Assembly (NCBI RefSeq): GCF_029227915.1
Contig: NC_079883.1
Location: 2,916,001 to 2,976,000 of the forward strand
DNA: 60,000 nucleotides
Source: Hydractinia symbiolongicarpus
Taxonomy: Eukaryota; Cnidaria; Hydrozoa; Anthoathecata; Hydractiniidae
Direction of reading: 5' to 3'
This document shows, in pieces, positions 28,111 to 44,528 of this stretch (its first letter is position 1; the number at the start of each line of letters is the position of its first letter). Both the position numbers and the translations under genes were made by a program. A model generated the notes under the pieces. The model was given only the letters and a program-made list of their open reading frames with translations, did not search any database and was not told the DNA's origin.

Positions 28111-28574
28111 TTTGAAAGTTTTACTGTGTTAGAATGGTAAAAATATTGTCTAATCCAATCTATGCTATGACTGAAAGACATTTGTGGGCCATGGCTTTGA
28201 GTTTCTTTGAACCCTGCATTTTTTTAAATTCTTTTAGACTTTACAAGAAAATTTTAAAAAATAGGAAAAAGGCGAATAATTTAGACAATGAATAGCTAAC
28301 ATTTTTTTCAAAATACTTCAAGAAAAGATGGAAACATTATTGCTCTTCTAGTCGCCACTTAAAATTTGTTCAAAATTTTTCCGTTTTTAACTGATTTTCT
28401 ATTGTTGTTTTTTTGTGTTAAATACCAATCCCAAAAAGGTTATTGTACAGTTTGGTCTACATGAATTTTATTTTTTATTTTAAATAATTGTATTTTTATT
28501 TATTTGTTTTTATTTATAAACATATGAAGTGTATTTTCAGTGAATTATCCATGCTAGTTTCGTAGAAAAATGTC

Positions 28575-28580
28575 AATAAA
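28575..28580 (+). terminator. Candidate UNC79 polyadenylation signal
   Basis: AATAAA, the first clear one downstream of the UNC79 stop, about 680 bp away. The sequence is too AT-rich for this to be conclusive; AATAAA also occurs near 29118. Confidence 0.3.
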
Positions 28581-29355
28581 ATTTTGTGTGTGTGTTTTTG
28601 TCAAATTAACTCTTCTACTGTTATATTATGAAAATGTATGTAAGTTTATTTCTGCTGGAAATATTTGTTATATATAACCAAATTAAGTCTTAATGGTAGA
28701 ATTACACTTTATACTCTTAATACAAGAATCAGACGATTTTTTGTTTCGATTGCTTAGATAAAAAATTTATCATAGAATTTGTTTTGTTGCTAATTGCTGC
28801 TATGCTGAATCAAATTTTCGTAAGGAGAATTTCCTACTAATTATATGACATTTTTAGTGAAGTGTACGTTTTAAAGTATTTACAATCTTTGTTTTCAGCC
28901 AAAATGTATCTTTAATAACTTTTTCTGCCCTTTTACATAACTACGAAGCTTACCTAGATTTCCTGTTTATCTATACAATTTATGCCCGCCCATCTCCATT
29001 GTTCGCGATGTAAAATCAAAGCATGACGTCATGCTGAAACTCGTCTATAATTCATGTAGCGTAATAACATATAATAATAAATCTTTGTTCCTAACGGCGA
29101 TAGACATATAATAATCAATAAAGAAAATAAAGTTTAATTCCAAACCGTATCCATTTTGTTGTATAGAGAATTTAATGCACTATCGACAATGGGAAATGTG
29201 ATATTAAAAGTTTTACGTGTGGAAAGTAAAACGTCAACAAACTGACCTGACACTTTTTCAAGCTGCAGTGGTTTCTCTTCAAAGTATTTTTGTTAGATAT
29301 AAAAACGTTGGTGTTAGAAACGTTAATCGATAGACAAGATTGCAACGAAAAAAAC

Positions 29356-35260
<5,905 letters not shown>

Positions 35261-35866
35261 GGTTGCGTATTTAAATGGGTGAGAGCATGTTGTATATTCA
35301 ACTATACTGGTAATGAGGAAACTCCTAGCAGAAGCTACACAGTTTGTTTTATAACAATACCAAACTTCTAATCAGGATGGTCGTTATTGTTATTTCTTTA
35401 TTGTTTCAAACATGAAACGTGAAATTCTTATAAAGTATATTCTTATAAAATGAAACGTCGGTGGACTGATTTTTCTTTTCAAAAAGACGTTGTTCAGTGT
35501 GTAATATTTTCGGATACGCGGAATTTTAAACTTTTGATTGAACCAGTGTTATTTTTTTTTTAGATTGACAGTGAAATATGTTCTAGTTCCCTTTTAGAAT
35601 TCCTTAAAAATCTCGCGACTTCTCTAAGTTTAATTAGAATCATGAGGCAAAAATTGTCATTCTTATAAAAAAAGCCGGGTTATCTATATTTATTCATTTA
35701 TTTATTTTTTTGTGTATTTTTTGTTTATTTATTTTTGGCTTTTTAGGCACTTGTTTTTGTTGCATTGCTGTTAGCTGGTCGTCAAGTTTGATGAAAAATG
35801 TCATCTTGTTTGGTGACTTAGCTTGTAATGACATGTTTATGTTTAGTATATAGTATCAGGAAGAAA

Positions 35867-36194
35867 TTAAAGGGGTTACAAAACGGCTGTTAGTTTTTAA
35901 CAAATACAGTTTTTCTGTTCCCTCGTCAAAACAAATTTTACAGACCGTAGCTTATTTTACGTCCAAAAAGAATACTAAAGAAGAAATGTTCTTTTTTTAA
36001 AAAATAAAAAATAAAAAAGTACCGAATTTATCATAAAAATTAATTATTTATAAACAGGTTGTCTAGACGTCTACGTGGTTCTAAAGTGTGTATAATTTAT
36101 TTTACCTTGACCTTTTGAGTGGTCCGTTTATTACACGCCATTCTTCAGAATATGTGGGGCTTGAGCTTATTGAATCGTTTTGTAGCCACTTTAA
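35867..36194. mobile_element. TTAA-flanked MITE, copy A
   Basis: The element lies between TTAA at 35867 and TTAA at 36191. Its ends are AGGGGTTACAAAACG and the complement of AGTGGCTACAAAACG, about 15-bp inverted repeats. TTAA target sites are typical of piggyBac or Kolobok superfamilies. It is about 320 bp with no coding capacity. The inner part matches a copy in Dicer intron 7. Confidence 0.75.
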
Positions 36195-37320
36195 GAATAA
36201 CAAGAGATAATATAAAACGATGCAAGTTTGTCATGCATATAACTTTTTCTTGTACGTTTATAAGAAATTGATACTTGTTTAAGAAGTATTTTATATTTGT
36301 ACAGTAAATCTATTCAAGGGAAGAAACTTTCGCACCGCAAAATTCATAACCACAAACCTTCATCCACTTAAAACAATTTCTTTTTACGAGACTTTGTAAC
36401 GCGGAGTTGAAAATATTGAAAGTGTTTCTGCTTTTTATCGAATTGTGAACTTCCAGAGTTAAAATACTCAGGTTCTTAAACAGATCAGAAAAAAAAAGAC
36501 AAAAACCTTAGCGCAACAGTTTCTAGTGGTTGTTTTTAGGTTAAAAAAGCGATCAGTCCTTCGCTTGTTTGTTTGTTTCTTGATTTCCCGCGAAAGTTTA
36601 TTTTCAATATGGCCGTTGAAAAAAGACCCGGATAAAACCGGTTAAAATCAGTGGAATATAGCATTGTATATAAAATGATTTATTAATATTTTTATGTCAC
36701 TGTGGCTTGCACATTTTCTATTGTATATATTATTTTTATGATTGCACATATTTTATATCCAGTTAGTTGTTTCAGGATCCTTTAAAATGTTTAGCGATAC
36801 GCGATGTAGACTTTGGAGTGTTCGCAATTTGTTCTATTTTAAACAAATTTTCAAAGTTTCGAAATAATTCGAACCTAGTAGAATATTTCTTTGTTAATAT
36901 AACACTCAATAATTTTTTTAAATTGTTATAATACGAAGTATATTTTTTCACGTTATCCATACTGTAATATTTTGACGAAGCGCCGGAATACTTAATAATT
37001 TTTTTAAGTATTTTCACTGTACTGCAAATTTTTATTAAATTCACGAAACAGATAAATGCACATTTTTATTTATCCTTAGCATAATAATATGCACTGTTGT
37101 TCCGGGCTGATGGTGTACTTTTAAAACCGGGATCCGTTGGGAATGTTTCTCTCCGGGGTGTGATATAAAGTGCGACATATTTGATTAGTACTTGAGCTTC
37201 GATGGTGCATCATTCGGTGAAATCTCGTTGGAATGTTTTAGTAGAAGCTATGACGCTAGATGGGTGCAACCTCATCACAATGAAGTAGTACCCTTGCCTT
37301 TTCTATTGCATGTGCTAAGG
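36195..37320. other. Intergenic, no gene recognised
   Basis: AT-rich sequence. A 90-codon Lys/Tyr/Asn-rich frame on the minus strand (36772-37044) has no family resemblance and is judged chance. No poly(A) signal is clearly tied to SIRT2. Confidence 0.45.
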
Positions 37321-37324
37321 AGAT

Positions 37325-37402
37325 AGTATCGATAGCCCGGCCAGTAGAGCAATCGTGCGGCAAGTGAGATGTGATGGGTTCAAGTCCCACTTGTTCCATC
37401 AT
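37325..37402 (+). repeat. tRNA-like segment, probable SINE head
   Basis: An A-box-like AGCCCGGCCAGTAGAGC and a B box GGGTTCAAGTCCC (about 37376-37388) are spaced as in a tRNA. The acceptor arms do not pair convincingly, so a tRNA-derived SINE or pseudogene is more likely than a functional tRNA. Confidence 0.45.
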
Positions 37403-39440
37403 CTTTCTAACACTTAGAAATCTATTGTACAGGTGTACTTATAGAAAGTTTATTCTCCCATGAACAACTTTGTTTCTAAACTTAAACAAGAAAGACATCT
37501 ACGGAAACGCCGTAGTACTAAATTATGAGACAATTATAAGATAAAGTTGGTATATCAAACTTGTCTTCAATTTCTCTTAATTTGTTACTAGGATTCTATC
37601 ATGGACAAAGGGTAATGCTATACAATAATAGTACAATAAATTTCCTCGATGCGCTCTAACGCAGCGGTTTGCTGATGACGGGAAGGGGGTATCCCATAGA
37701 AGCGGCATCTACATCCTTTTATTAACCTGCCCACATACTATGTATCTGCGTCATCTACAATTATGTCTAGCAAATGTCGCGTGCTCTGCGAAATGGAAAA
37801 ACTCAGTAACAGTACGAGAAACTAATAGTAATCATAATACCGAAGAAAAAAGACATGCTTTCGGTTCTATGAGATTCATGGTAAATACAAAAAGCAGTAG
37901 ATAAAATAATATCCCAACATAGATCCGAATAATTTGTTGTGTTGAGACAGAACTAGTTTCGAAGTTCGCCTCCAAGTAGTTGCGGGGGCTTTTTCTATAT
38001 TATTTTCACACATTTTAAACTTGTCCATGTCCAGAGTGTACTCAGGACTTAGGACCTTAAGTCTAAACTCTTAATGCTAATTGTCAGCGTAGCCATTGGT
38101 GGGCCGGCATGCTGGAGAATGCAGGTAGCATTTTTTAAACGTTGTCTGCCTGACCTGTGTGTGTGCAAAATAAGCGACATTTTTAGAGCATTGACTGCTT
38201 GACGCTTTTGTCCATATTTGAAAAATGACAAAGACCTGCCTTTGTCCCAATATTTTTTTCCATGATATAAAGGGATTGATTATGATGATGACGTATCCAC
38301 AGTATTACAAATAAGCCTAATCATGGCTTACAGCCATGTTCTCAGGTAGCCCTGACGAAAACATTTTTGAGTGGTTAGACAAATATGAACTATAATAAAT
38401 AAGATAAGGATTTATTTATTTTTAACACTGTTCTTAAAAGACCTATCTTTTATAACGGGCTCTTAAGACAAGGGTAAAGACAAACAAGCCTTGGGAGAAC
38501 AATAATAAATATTGAACCTTATTTTGGAGCTAAATGGCCATAAATGGGGCGGCACTCTCAAGTTATACATAGATAAACTTGAACTGCATTAAAGTTGATC
38601 TCTTTACTCAGAGTCTTCGCAACTGTGTAGTAATCTAAGGCTGAAAAAGCCGCATACTTTGGAAGAGGCAGTCAGCTGCACGAAGTTGGATAATTCTGTA
38701 TCAGACAGTCGACTGGGAGAACAGGATCACAATGGATTAGGGGAGATCTTATCCATTGAGAATAGAAGATAAAAAACTTCTTCTTCTATAGTTGGGGATT
38801 AGCTCAAGCATAAACTTATGCAAACAAAGTATGAACAAATTAAATCGATGTGACTGATCCTGTCATGATTACGAGAAGTAATGAGCCACTGAAGACGGAG
38901 TTGCCTAGAATGACCAACAACGCCATTAAAACCATTTCCGCTTTCATTTCGAACAAAAGATCGTCAAATTATGTGTTATTCCTGTCATTGGGTTGGCGCA
39001 TCTCTCTAAAAGTTACACCGATATGAGGGAAGGTGGCACCAGGTGCAAACCAAAACGGCGTTACACATGTTGTGGCCAACGCAATTAAAATGGTCTCAAA
39101 ATGATAAATAGTACAGATAAACATTGAAAAGCTGTGACCATTTTGAAGCAAAGAAAGCTACCTGATTTAGATCCAGATCAATATAAAAGCTCTGGGGATG
39201 GGTAACAGCCACCCAACAATGCGCAACGACCGCTTCTTTACAACCAGATATACAGATGCATAGTGGTTAAAAATAGTGTCCTTTCCCATTGCCTTTTTTG
39301 GATACCAGATTTTCTCAGTTTGTAAAACATTCTGCTTGGGCGTTAAATAAAAGTTCCCAGAAATTTTTAAATTTTAAATTTTAAAAAATAATTTTTTTTT
39401 TAACTTTGCCAAAAATTAAATTTCAGAGGAAGGTATGATG
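37403..39440. other. Intergenic repeat-like DNA, no gene recognised
   Basis: About 2 kb with less AT bias than the introns. Only chance-size open frames are present (for example minus strand 38049-38231 and 38969-39151). The base composition suggests old transposon remains, but I found no ends. Confidence 0.4.
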
Positions 39441-39463
39441 TAAATCCATCAATTAAGTATCAA

Positions 39464-39510
39464 GGCAGAGATGGTGTAGTGGTAGAGCCTTCGGCTTGCA
39501 ATCCAACCTT
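39464..39510 (+). repeat. tRNA-like A-box segment, truncated
   Basis: AGATGGTGTAGTGGTAGAGC at about 39467 looks like the D-arm half of a tRNA, followed by TTCGGCTTGCAATCCAA. No B box follows; the sequence changes to unrelated DNA. It is probably a broken SINE. Confidence 0.4.
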
Positions 39511-39597
39511 GTCGCTCCAGGGGCTTTTGCCTTTTTGACGTTTTAAAATATTAATTTTTTTCGACTAAAGTAGCAAGTTCGTCGCCTCAACATTTTA

Positions 39598-40430
39598 CAA
39601 TGGCCATCTCTAGAGAGGGTGGGCTGGAATCACAGTGCCGGTCCCCGGACAGGGGGCGACCATTAAATACAAACTCGTAGCCTTGATTGTACGAAATATC
39701 TAAAAAAATACTGACCATGAAAAATATTTAGGCCATCGAGACAAATGAAAACAAGCCAAAAATTTGTCCCTACAAAGCGCTTCGCTAGCGCCCAGACCTG
39801 GGCGGTATGAAACTCCGTAGTTATACCTGCCCTGGTCGCAAATATTTGCCGCTCTAAAAGAGGAATCCATGGTCGCAAATATTTTCAGCCCTCGTTCCCC
39901 AAAGCAAGGCGAAAAACATATTCGGGTGACCATCTCTAGAGAAGGTTGTCGAATTACAGTTCCCGAGGGGGACTTCAAATATTTGCGACCAAAAATCCGA
40001 GTTGGAGGCAAAACATTTGCGACAAATTCGAAGTAACACGAATTGTTTTTTACCCTTCTGTCGCCTCATATCTCAAAGACGTTTGATCTTCCTGTTTCTT
40101 ACTTATAAGAAACCTTTTGCTTCTATTATTTGTAACCCTACTTTAAAATGGATACACAACAACTTTGTTTGCAAGAGAGAATTTATTCTTCTTCAACCCC
40201 TCGTTCCCAGAGCGCCCTGCTTGCGTATTGCTGTCGTTGTCAAAAAAGATACAAGATGCCGTAGGGACGAAGTCTTCGTTAATTTTCGATCGATGGCCTG
40301 CGTTTGCAAACTCGTTTCAGAGTATTTTTCACTTTTGATGTCCAAAGACGATGCAAGAGATGGCAAAAAGAACCCCAGGACCGAGGGTTTTTTCTTGGTC
40401 ACGCTGACCTCCTGATCCCCGTTTTCATGC
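39598..40430. repeat. Transposon-like block with a 45-bp direct repeat
   Basis: CCATCTCTAGAGA followed by GG, AAT(C/T)ACAGT and CC occurs at about 39604 and again at about 39931. CCTCGTTCCC also recurs at about 39892 and 40199. Open frames on both strands at 40002-40415 are unrecognised. The block is more GC-rich than its surroundings, which suggests an insertion, but the borders are unclear. Confidence 0.4.
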
Positions 40431-41289
40431 TTCGCTGACTTACGGTGTAATTATATTTGTTTTACCGTTATTGAATCATTATACCATGTTAATAGTACTC
40501 AATATCGGTACTTTCGTTTATAATTTCCTAGAACTCAACAATACAACACCACTGAAGATGCAAACAAAAAATTATTAAGCGATGGAATTTTTTTGCAAAA
40601 ACATTCCGCCCAATGAATGCTGGCTTATTGCTCTTCAAGGAAACTTTAGGTAATGTCTTTACTTGTTGTTGCTGTGAAAGACACTGCAGTGGATTCTTTT
40701 TTTCGGGAACTAGCTAGCTGGCACAGATATTGAAGCAGTTATCTTTTTGAGAAACAGTTTACATATTAAGAAACTTTGTTTGTGTAAAACTAGGGAATAG
40801 TTTCTTTATACGGAAACTAATTTCAGTTTTCCATAATCTTTTACGCAATAAACTTGAAAATATCATATGAATCTGGAATGTGCTTTAGGAGTTCTCTTAC
40901 CACTTAAAGATCTTTTACCCCATCCCCCACCCAGTTAAACAGAATAACGGTTTCTAAGGTTGGAAACAATTTTTTTTTACAAAAAAAAAAAAAAAACCTA
41001 CATAAAATCTGATTTCCGAATTCAGAAACTGCTCCTCTTTTTTCTGAGATTCACTTAAGGAAAGTGTTTTCATATCTGTAGCTACCTACCTTATCCCAAA
41101 CTGACTTTAAATAAATTCAAATAAATCAGTGGTCATCGATATACACTAGATAATAGGTTATAACCCCAACAATGTTTTTTTTTGTAATCTAAAGGAAAAG
41201 ACCTCTCTTCACCAAATCCTAACATCTTTTTTCATGCCATACAAATGCTAAAGCCAAAGAGCTTGCTGCTTAAAATTAAACAAATAACA
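40431..41289. other. Intergenic, no feature seen
   Basis: AT-rich DNA with a poly(A) run at about 40980-40997. No gene or repeat unit was recognised. Confidence 0.4.
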
Positions 41290-41641
41290 TCATTCAGGGG
41301 CGGATCTAGGATTTCTGATGTACCCCGTCGTAAAATGTACTTATATTAGTGACACGCGAAGGCCCACCATGGTTGGGCCTGAGGGCCCAGAAAATTTTTA
41401 AACATTGGAGGATCCTAGATTGTCTGAAAACAACATTCCCGCATCTAAATTGTAAATTATTTTGAAAATAAAAAGGCTATTTGTCATTCATACAGCATAA
41501 AACGAAAATCGTTACCGTGTCATCTTTTCAACAATGTTGTTTGGTTGCTTCTCTTTCTTGCTGAGTTTCTATTGTTATATATGAAGCCTATGAACTAAAG
41601 AAACAAGATTATCTCATATAATTTATAGATGTTAATAGGCC

Positions 41642-41668
41642 GTTTCGCTCAATATCAGAGCTCATCAG
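41642..41668 (-). ncRNA. Hammerhead-ribozyme-like core
   Basis: On the minus strand, CTGATGA, then a GCTC/GAGC stem II with a 7-nt loop, then GAAAC: all core positions up to this point match the hammerhead consensus. The expected GUH cleavage triplet is not seen directly after it (GGCC follows), so activity is doubtful. It lies inside the transposon at 41295-43494. Confidence 0.4.
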
Positions 41669-41864
41669 CATGCCTAGGATAACAAAAAATGTCATCCAGA
41701 CATGGACAGCCAAATAAAAAAGAAGTAAAGAATTAAGATAACAAGATACAATGATGAGGAAAAAATAGAGAAAAATTTAGCTGTCATTGGCATATTTATA
41801 TTTAAAAAATACAGGATAACTTGACAACTGCAACTATGTTCTACTATTTCTTGACAGTTTTCAA

Positions 41865-43074
41865 TTAAATGATAATGAATATTGCAATGAAATGGTTTGA
41901 TATGAATAAAAATGAATGCAGGATAAAATGACAACTGAGTAACCCCATAGTCCCTGCAACAGCAGCATGAGATACTGACATTGCTAAAATATTTGATGGA
42001 CTTAAAGATGGATATTTGTCAACAAATAAATTGGGGTGAGAACTATAATACTCAGAATTGACAAAAAGTTCAATGCAAGCAAGTAGCCTTAACTGTTGCG
42101 TCAAACTATTATCACCTACCAGACATAAGGATATGGAGCTAAACAAGCAATTTCCAGATGATTCGGACCTAAACAGTGAAAAATAAATAAATATTTCTTA
42201 GAGAAATTAAAGAGAATTCACTACTCAGAGCAAAGACACTAAGTTTTAACATTTTGAGAAGAATCAAAACCAATAATAATTCCACACACACACATCCCAG
42301 ATAGCTTGTGGCGCCGTAGATTAGTGGTTATGTGGCGCCGTAGATTAGTGGTTATGTGGCGCCGTAGATTAGTGGTTATAGCTCTCCTACTATGTGCGGG
42401 AGATAGGGGTTCGATTCCTCTTGACGGCGATTCAACATGGGCCAGTGAATGTTAAATTGGGAAGATGGCACACTGTGTGGGCCGTTGGATGTTGCCGGGA
42501 GTTGTCTAGTAGAGCGCAGGCTCTAATTGGGTCTGCGTAGCTCAAAATGAGCATTAAATACTCGACTCTCCATCTACGCCATGGCCCCTCCTGGAAATAA
42601 TAGACAGGGTATATCCCTCGATATTTGTGAGGCTAGCCATGTAAAATATGCACATCTATCTATCTATCTATCTATCTACCATAGATACGGTTGCTAGCTC
42701 TCCAAGAGTAATAATCAAAACAAAAACCACGAATACATGTAGCTAGCTAGCTAGCCATAAGTAGTTCATGGTGATGACATAGTGATGTACACTTAATTAC
42801 TATGGTAACAAATGGTCAGCAAAAATCAGAAATGGAAATTACAGAAAATAAAATCTTACCTCAATGCAACACAATTCTTGGAAGAAACTGATGCAGGAAG
42901 ATAATTCAAAGCATCTTCATTCACACCAGCATAAAGCTGTTCTGTGTTTAAAAACACATTTTTATTTGAATTTATCCATTTCTCAGAATAAATATTAAAT
43001 ATTTCAATCAATTTCTGCAAATCTTCGTCTTGAAATAATTTCAAAACATCTTCTCTCACTGAACTAAACGCCAT
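41865..43074 (-). CDS. OTU-like two-exon gene carried by a transposon (probably truncated)
   Basis: Exon 1 runs from ATG at 43074 down to 42860 and exon 2 from 42168 to a stop at about 41865. The junction joins AG plus G in frame, with GT donor and AG acceptor. The predicted protein starts MAFSSVREDVLKLF and, right after the junction, has SGNCLFSSISLCLVGD, then LRLLACIELFVNSEYY. The GNCLF block with the following helix resembles the catalytic-Cys region of OTU cysteine proteases. The downstream catalytic His is not visible, so the domain is incomplete or a further exon exists. The intron is filled by a SINE. A GC-rich stretch (about 43300-43335) lies upstream of the start and could be its promoter. 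Function in the element is unknown; OTU naming is inference from a short motif. Confidence 0.5.
42308..42679 (+). mobile_element. tRNA-derived SINE with triplicated head and (ATCT)n tail
   Basis: Three exact copies of a 24-bp unit containing GCCGTAGATTAGTGGTTA (42308, 42332, 42356) lead into a tRNA-like domain at 42361-42428. This has A-box-like TAGATTAGTGG, B box GGTTCGATTCC (42408-42418) and acceptor halves GCCGTAG and TGACGGC. A unique body of about 230 bp follows, then an ATCT microsatellite (42654-42678). This is the layout of a Pol III SINE, inserted in the intron of the transposon gene. Confidence 0.8.
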
Positions 43075-43499
43075 GTTGAGCAATGATGTTGAGGAAGATA
43101 TGAAAATGAAGACTAGCGTGAGCTTTTTGGCTTTTGCAGGGTATTGATTTTTAGCCAATCACAACTTAAGAAAACTTCTGTAATGACCAATCAAATCCTG
43201 CCGGTGTTCTTCTCCTGCAAACCCGGCACTCTAGACCAATAAGAGTTAAGAATAACCTCATTGCTCCGGCAAAAACCTGCAGGGCCGGGTCCATATTTTT
43301 CTATCCGCCATCACGGCAGCAACAGCGGCGGCAATATTATTAATTTTTATATTGATGAGCGCTCAAATGAATACATTATTACACGCCCCAAATATTACTG
43401 GTTAGTACTAAATATTTGAAAATTAGATAAACTATACTTGTTATTTTTAAACCCCGTCCTTTGACCCAATTGACGGGGTTTGGATCCGCCCCTGTCATT

Positions 43500-44480
43500 A
43501 TGGAATCCAACCAAGTCTCCTCCCTCTACCCCTCCTTCTCTTTCCTTTCCTGGCCTCCCAAAATTCTGGTGTCTGCTATGACCCTGTAAGAAAAGTAAAT
43601 TTTTAAAAAAGCTTATTTTTGTATGCTAGAGTATAAAAGAGTTATTAAGTTTTTGGAATTTTTTACAAATCTTTTTTTCGTTCCTCTTTATTTCACGGTT
43701 TTGTGAGAAGAGATGTTCTGCGAAGACTTTGAGTCTCCTGTACAGTTTTGCATTGGACTGTGCCTGTGAAAAGCATTTTCGAAGCATGTCACCTGCCACT
43801 TCTGCGATATTCAACTTAATGATGCCCTGACCTTCAGTTTGTAAATAGCACGTGTGCAATTACTTCCTAATCAGTTTATCTTGAAACATAGAGAGGTACT
43901 TGGGACGGAACTATTAACTTAAGAAGTACACCATCGGGAAGGTAGGTCAATAGGACTTGTACTTCATGTTCATTTTTCATCGTTGTAAGGAGATCAATAC
44001 AAGGTTAATGGCGAAATTTTTTGTCAGCTGAAAAACAAAAAATATTTTCGACGCAGTGCCGATGCAAAACATATGAAATGTCGTGATCACACGCCATTCA
44101 TGACCAAGACTGTGTATAGAAGATTTTAAACAAGCCCATGCAAAATATAAAAACTATTTTTGCATGTTCTTGCCAAATTTTAATTACCATTAGTAGAATA
44201 AAAGTTATGGAAATAAAGTAACGTAGAGAAGTTTTTTTTTGCAATAGCTGGTAAGAAGATTGTAACACATTTTTTGAGATACATTTTCAATAGCTAATTC
44301 TATTTTATTGATGCATGAATTAAGGAAATGTTATTTATTGTGAAAAGTCACATTTTAAAAAAGTCAGCTCAAAAGGTATTTATTTGATTAAAGCAAGCAC
44401 ATGCATTTCATATTTATACTTACTATATTGAAAATTTGATTTTTTTTTACTAATTGAGATTATATACTTTTAATATTTTA
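43500..44480. other. Intergenic region upstream of Dicer
   Basis: Contains one minus-strand frame (43626-43859) listed separately. No promoter motif is definable. A pyrimidine tract and AG at 44479-44480 suggest a 5' UTR splice or trans-splice acceptor 49 bp before the Dicer ATG. Confidence 0.45.
43626..43859 (-). CDS. Unrecognised 77-codon frame, possible exon
   Basis: The frame reads CYLQTEGQGIIKLNIAEVAG and continues in a charged, helix-like, Lys/Arg-rich end. Composition is more protein-like than most chance frames here. There is no ATG supported by a promoter, and no clear partner exon. It could be a transposon gene remnant or chance. Confidence 0.2.
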   Translation of the reverse strand: MHTCYLQTEGQGIIKLNIAEVAGDMLRKCFSQAQSNAKLYRRLKVFAEHLFSQNREIKRNEKKICKKFQKLNNSFIL

Positions 44481-44528
44481 GAAAATCAAGTCATAAGGAG
44501 CAGGCGGTTACTTAATCAACTTTACAGA

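Larger units (their letters stand above)
27892..29355. other. Intergenic region, UNC79 to SIRT2
   Basis: About 1.46 kb between two same-strand genes. It should contain the UNC79 3' UTR and the SIRT2 5' UTR. One transposon-like relic lies at 28010-28110. No other gene or RNA was seen. Confidence 0.6.
41295..43494. mobile_element. 2.2-kb DNA transposon with TIRs and 5-bp target duplication
   Basis: The left end CAGGGGCGGATC (41295) and the right end GGATCCGCCCCTG (to 43494) are inverted repeats of about 12 bp. Each is flanked by TCATT (41290-41294 and 43495-43499), a 5-bp target duplication. CCCCGTC occurs near both ends. The ends look hAT-like, although classical hAT duplications are 8 bp. 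It encloses a two-exon minus-strand gene, a nested SINE and a hammerhead-like motif. No transposase was recognised, so it is probably non-autonomous or decayed. Confidence 0.8.

Noticed and set aside
29297-29304. TATA box for SIRT2 (ATATAAAA)
   Set aside because: Position is possible, but such words are frequent in this AT-rich DNA and no transcript start is known.
36772-37044. 90-codon minus-strand frame
   Set aside because: Lys/Tyr/Asn-rich composition expected from AT-rich DNA; no recognisable motif.
40002-40415. 137-codon frame and its antisense partner
   Set aside because: Lies in a repeat-like block, begins without context, no protein-like motif; probably transposon-derived noncoding DNA.
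42361-42428. Functional tRNA gene
   Set aside because: The anticodon arm does not form a standard 7-nt loop and an A-C-T mismatch weakens the acceptor; body and ATCT tail show a SINE.
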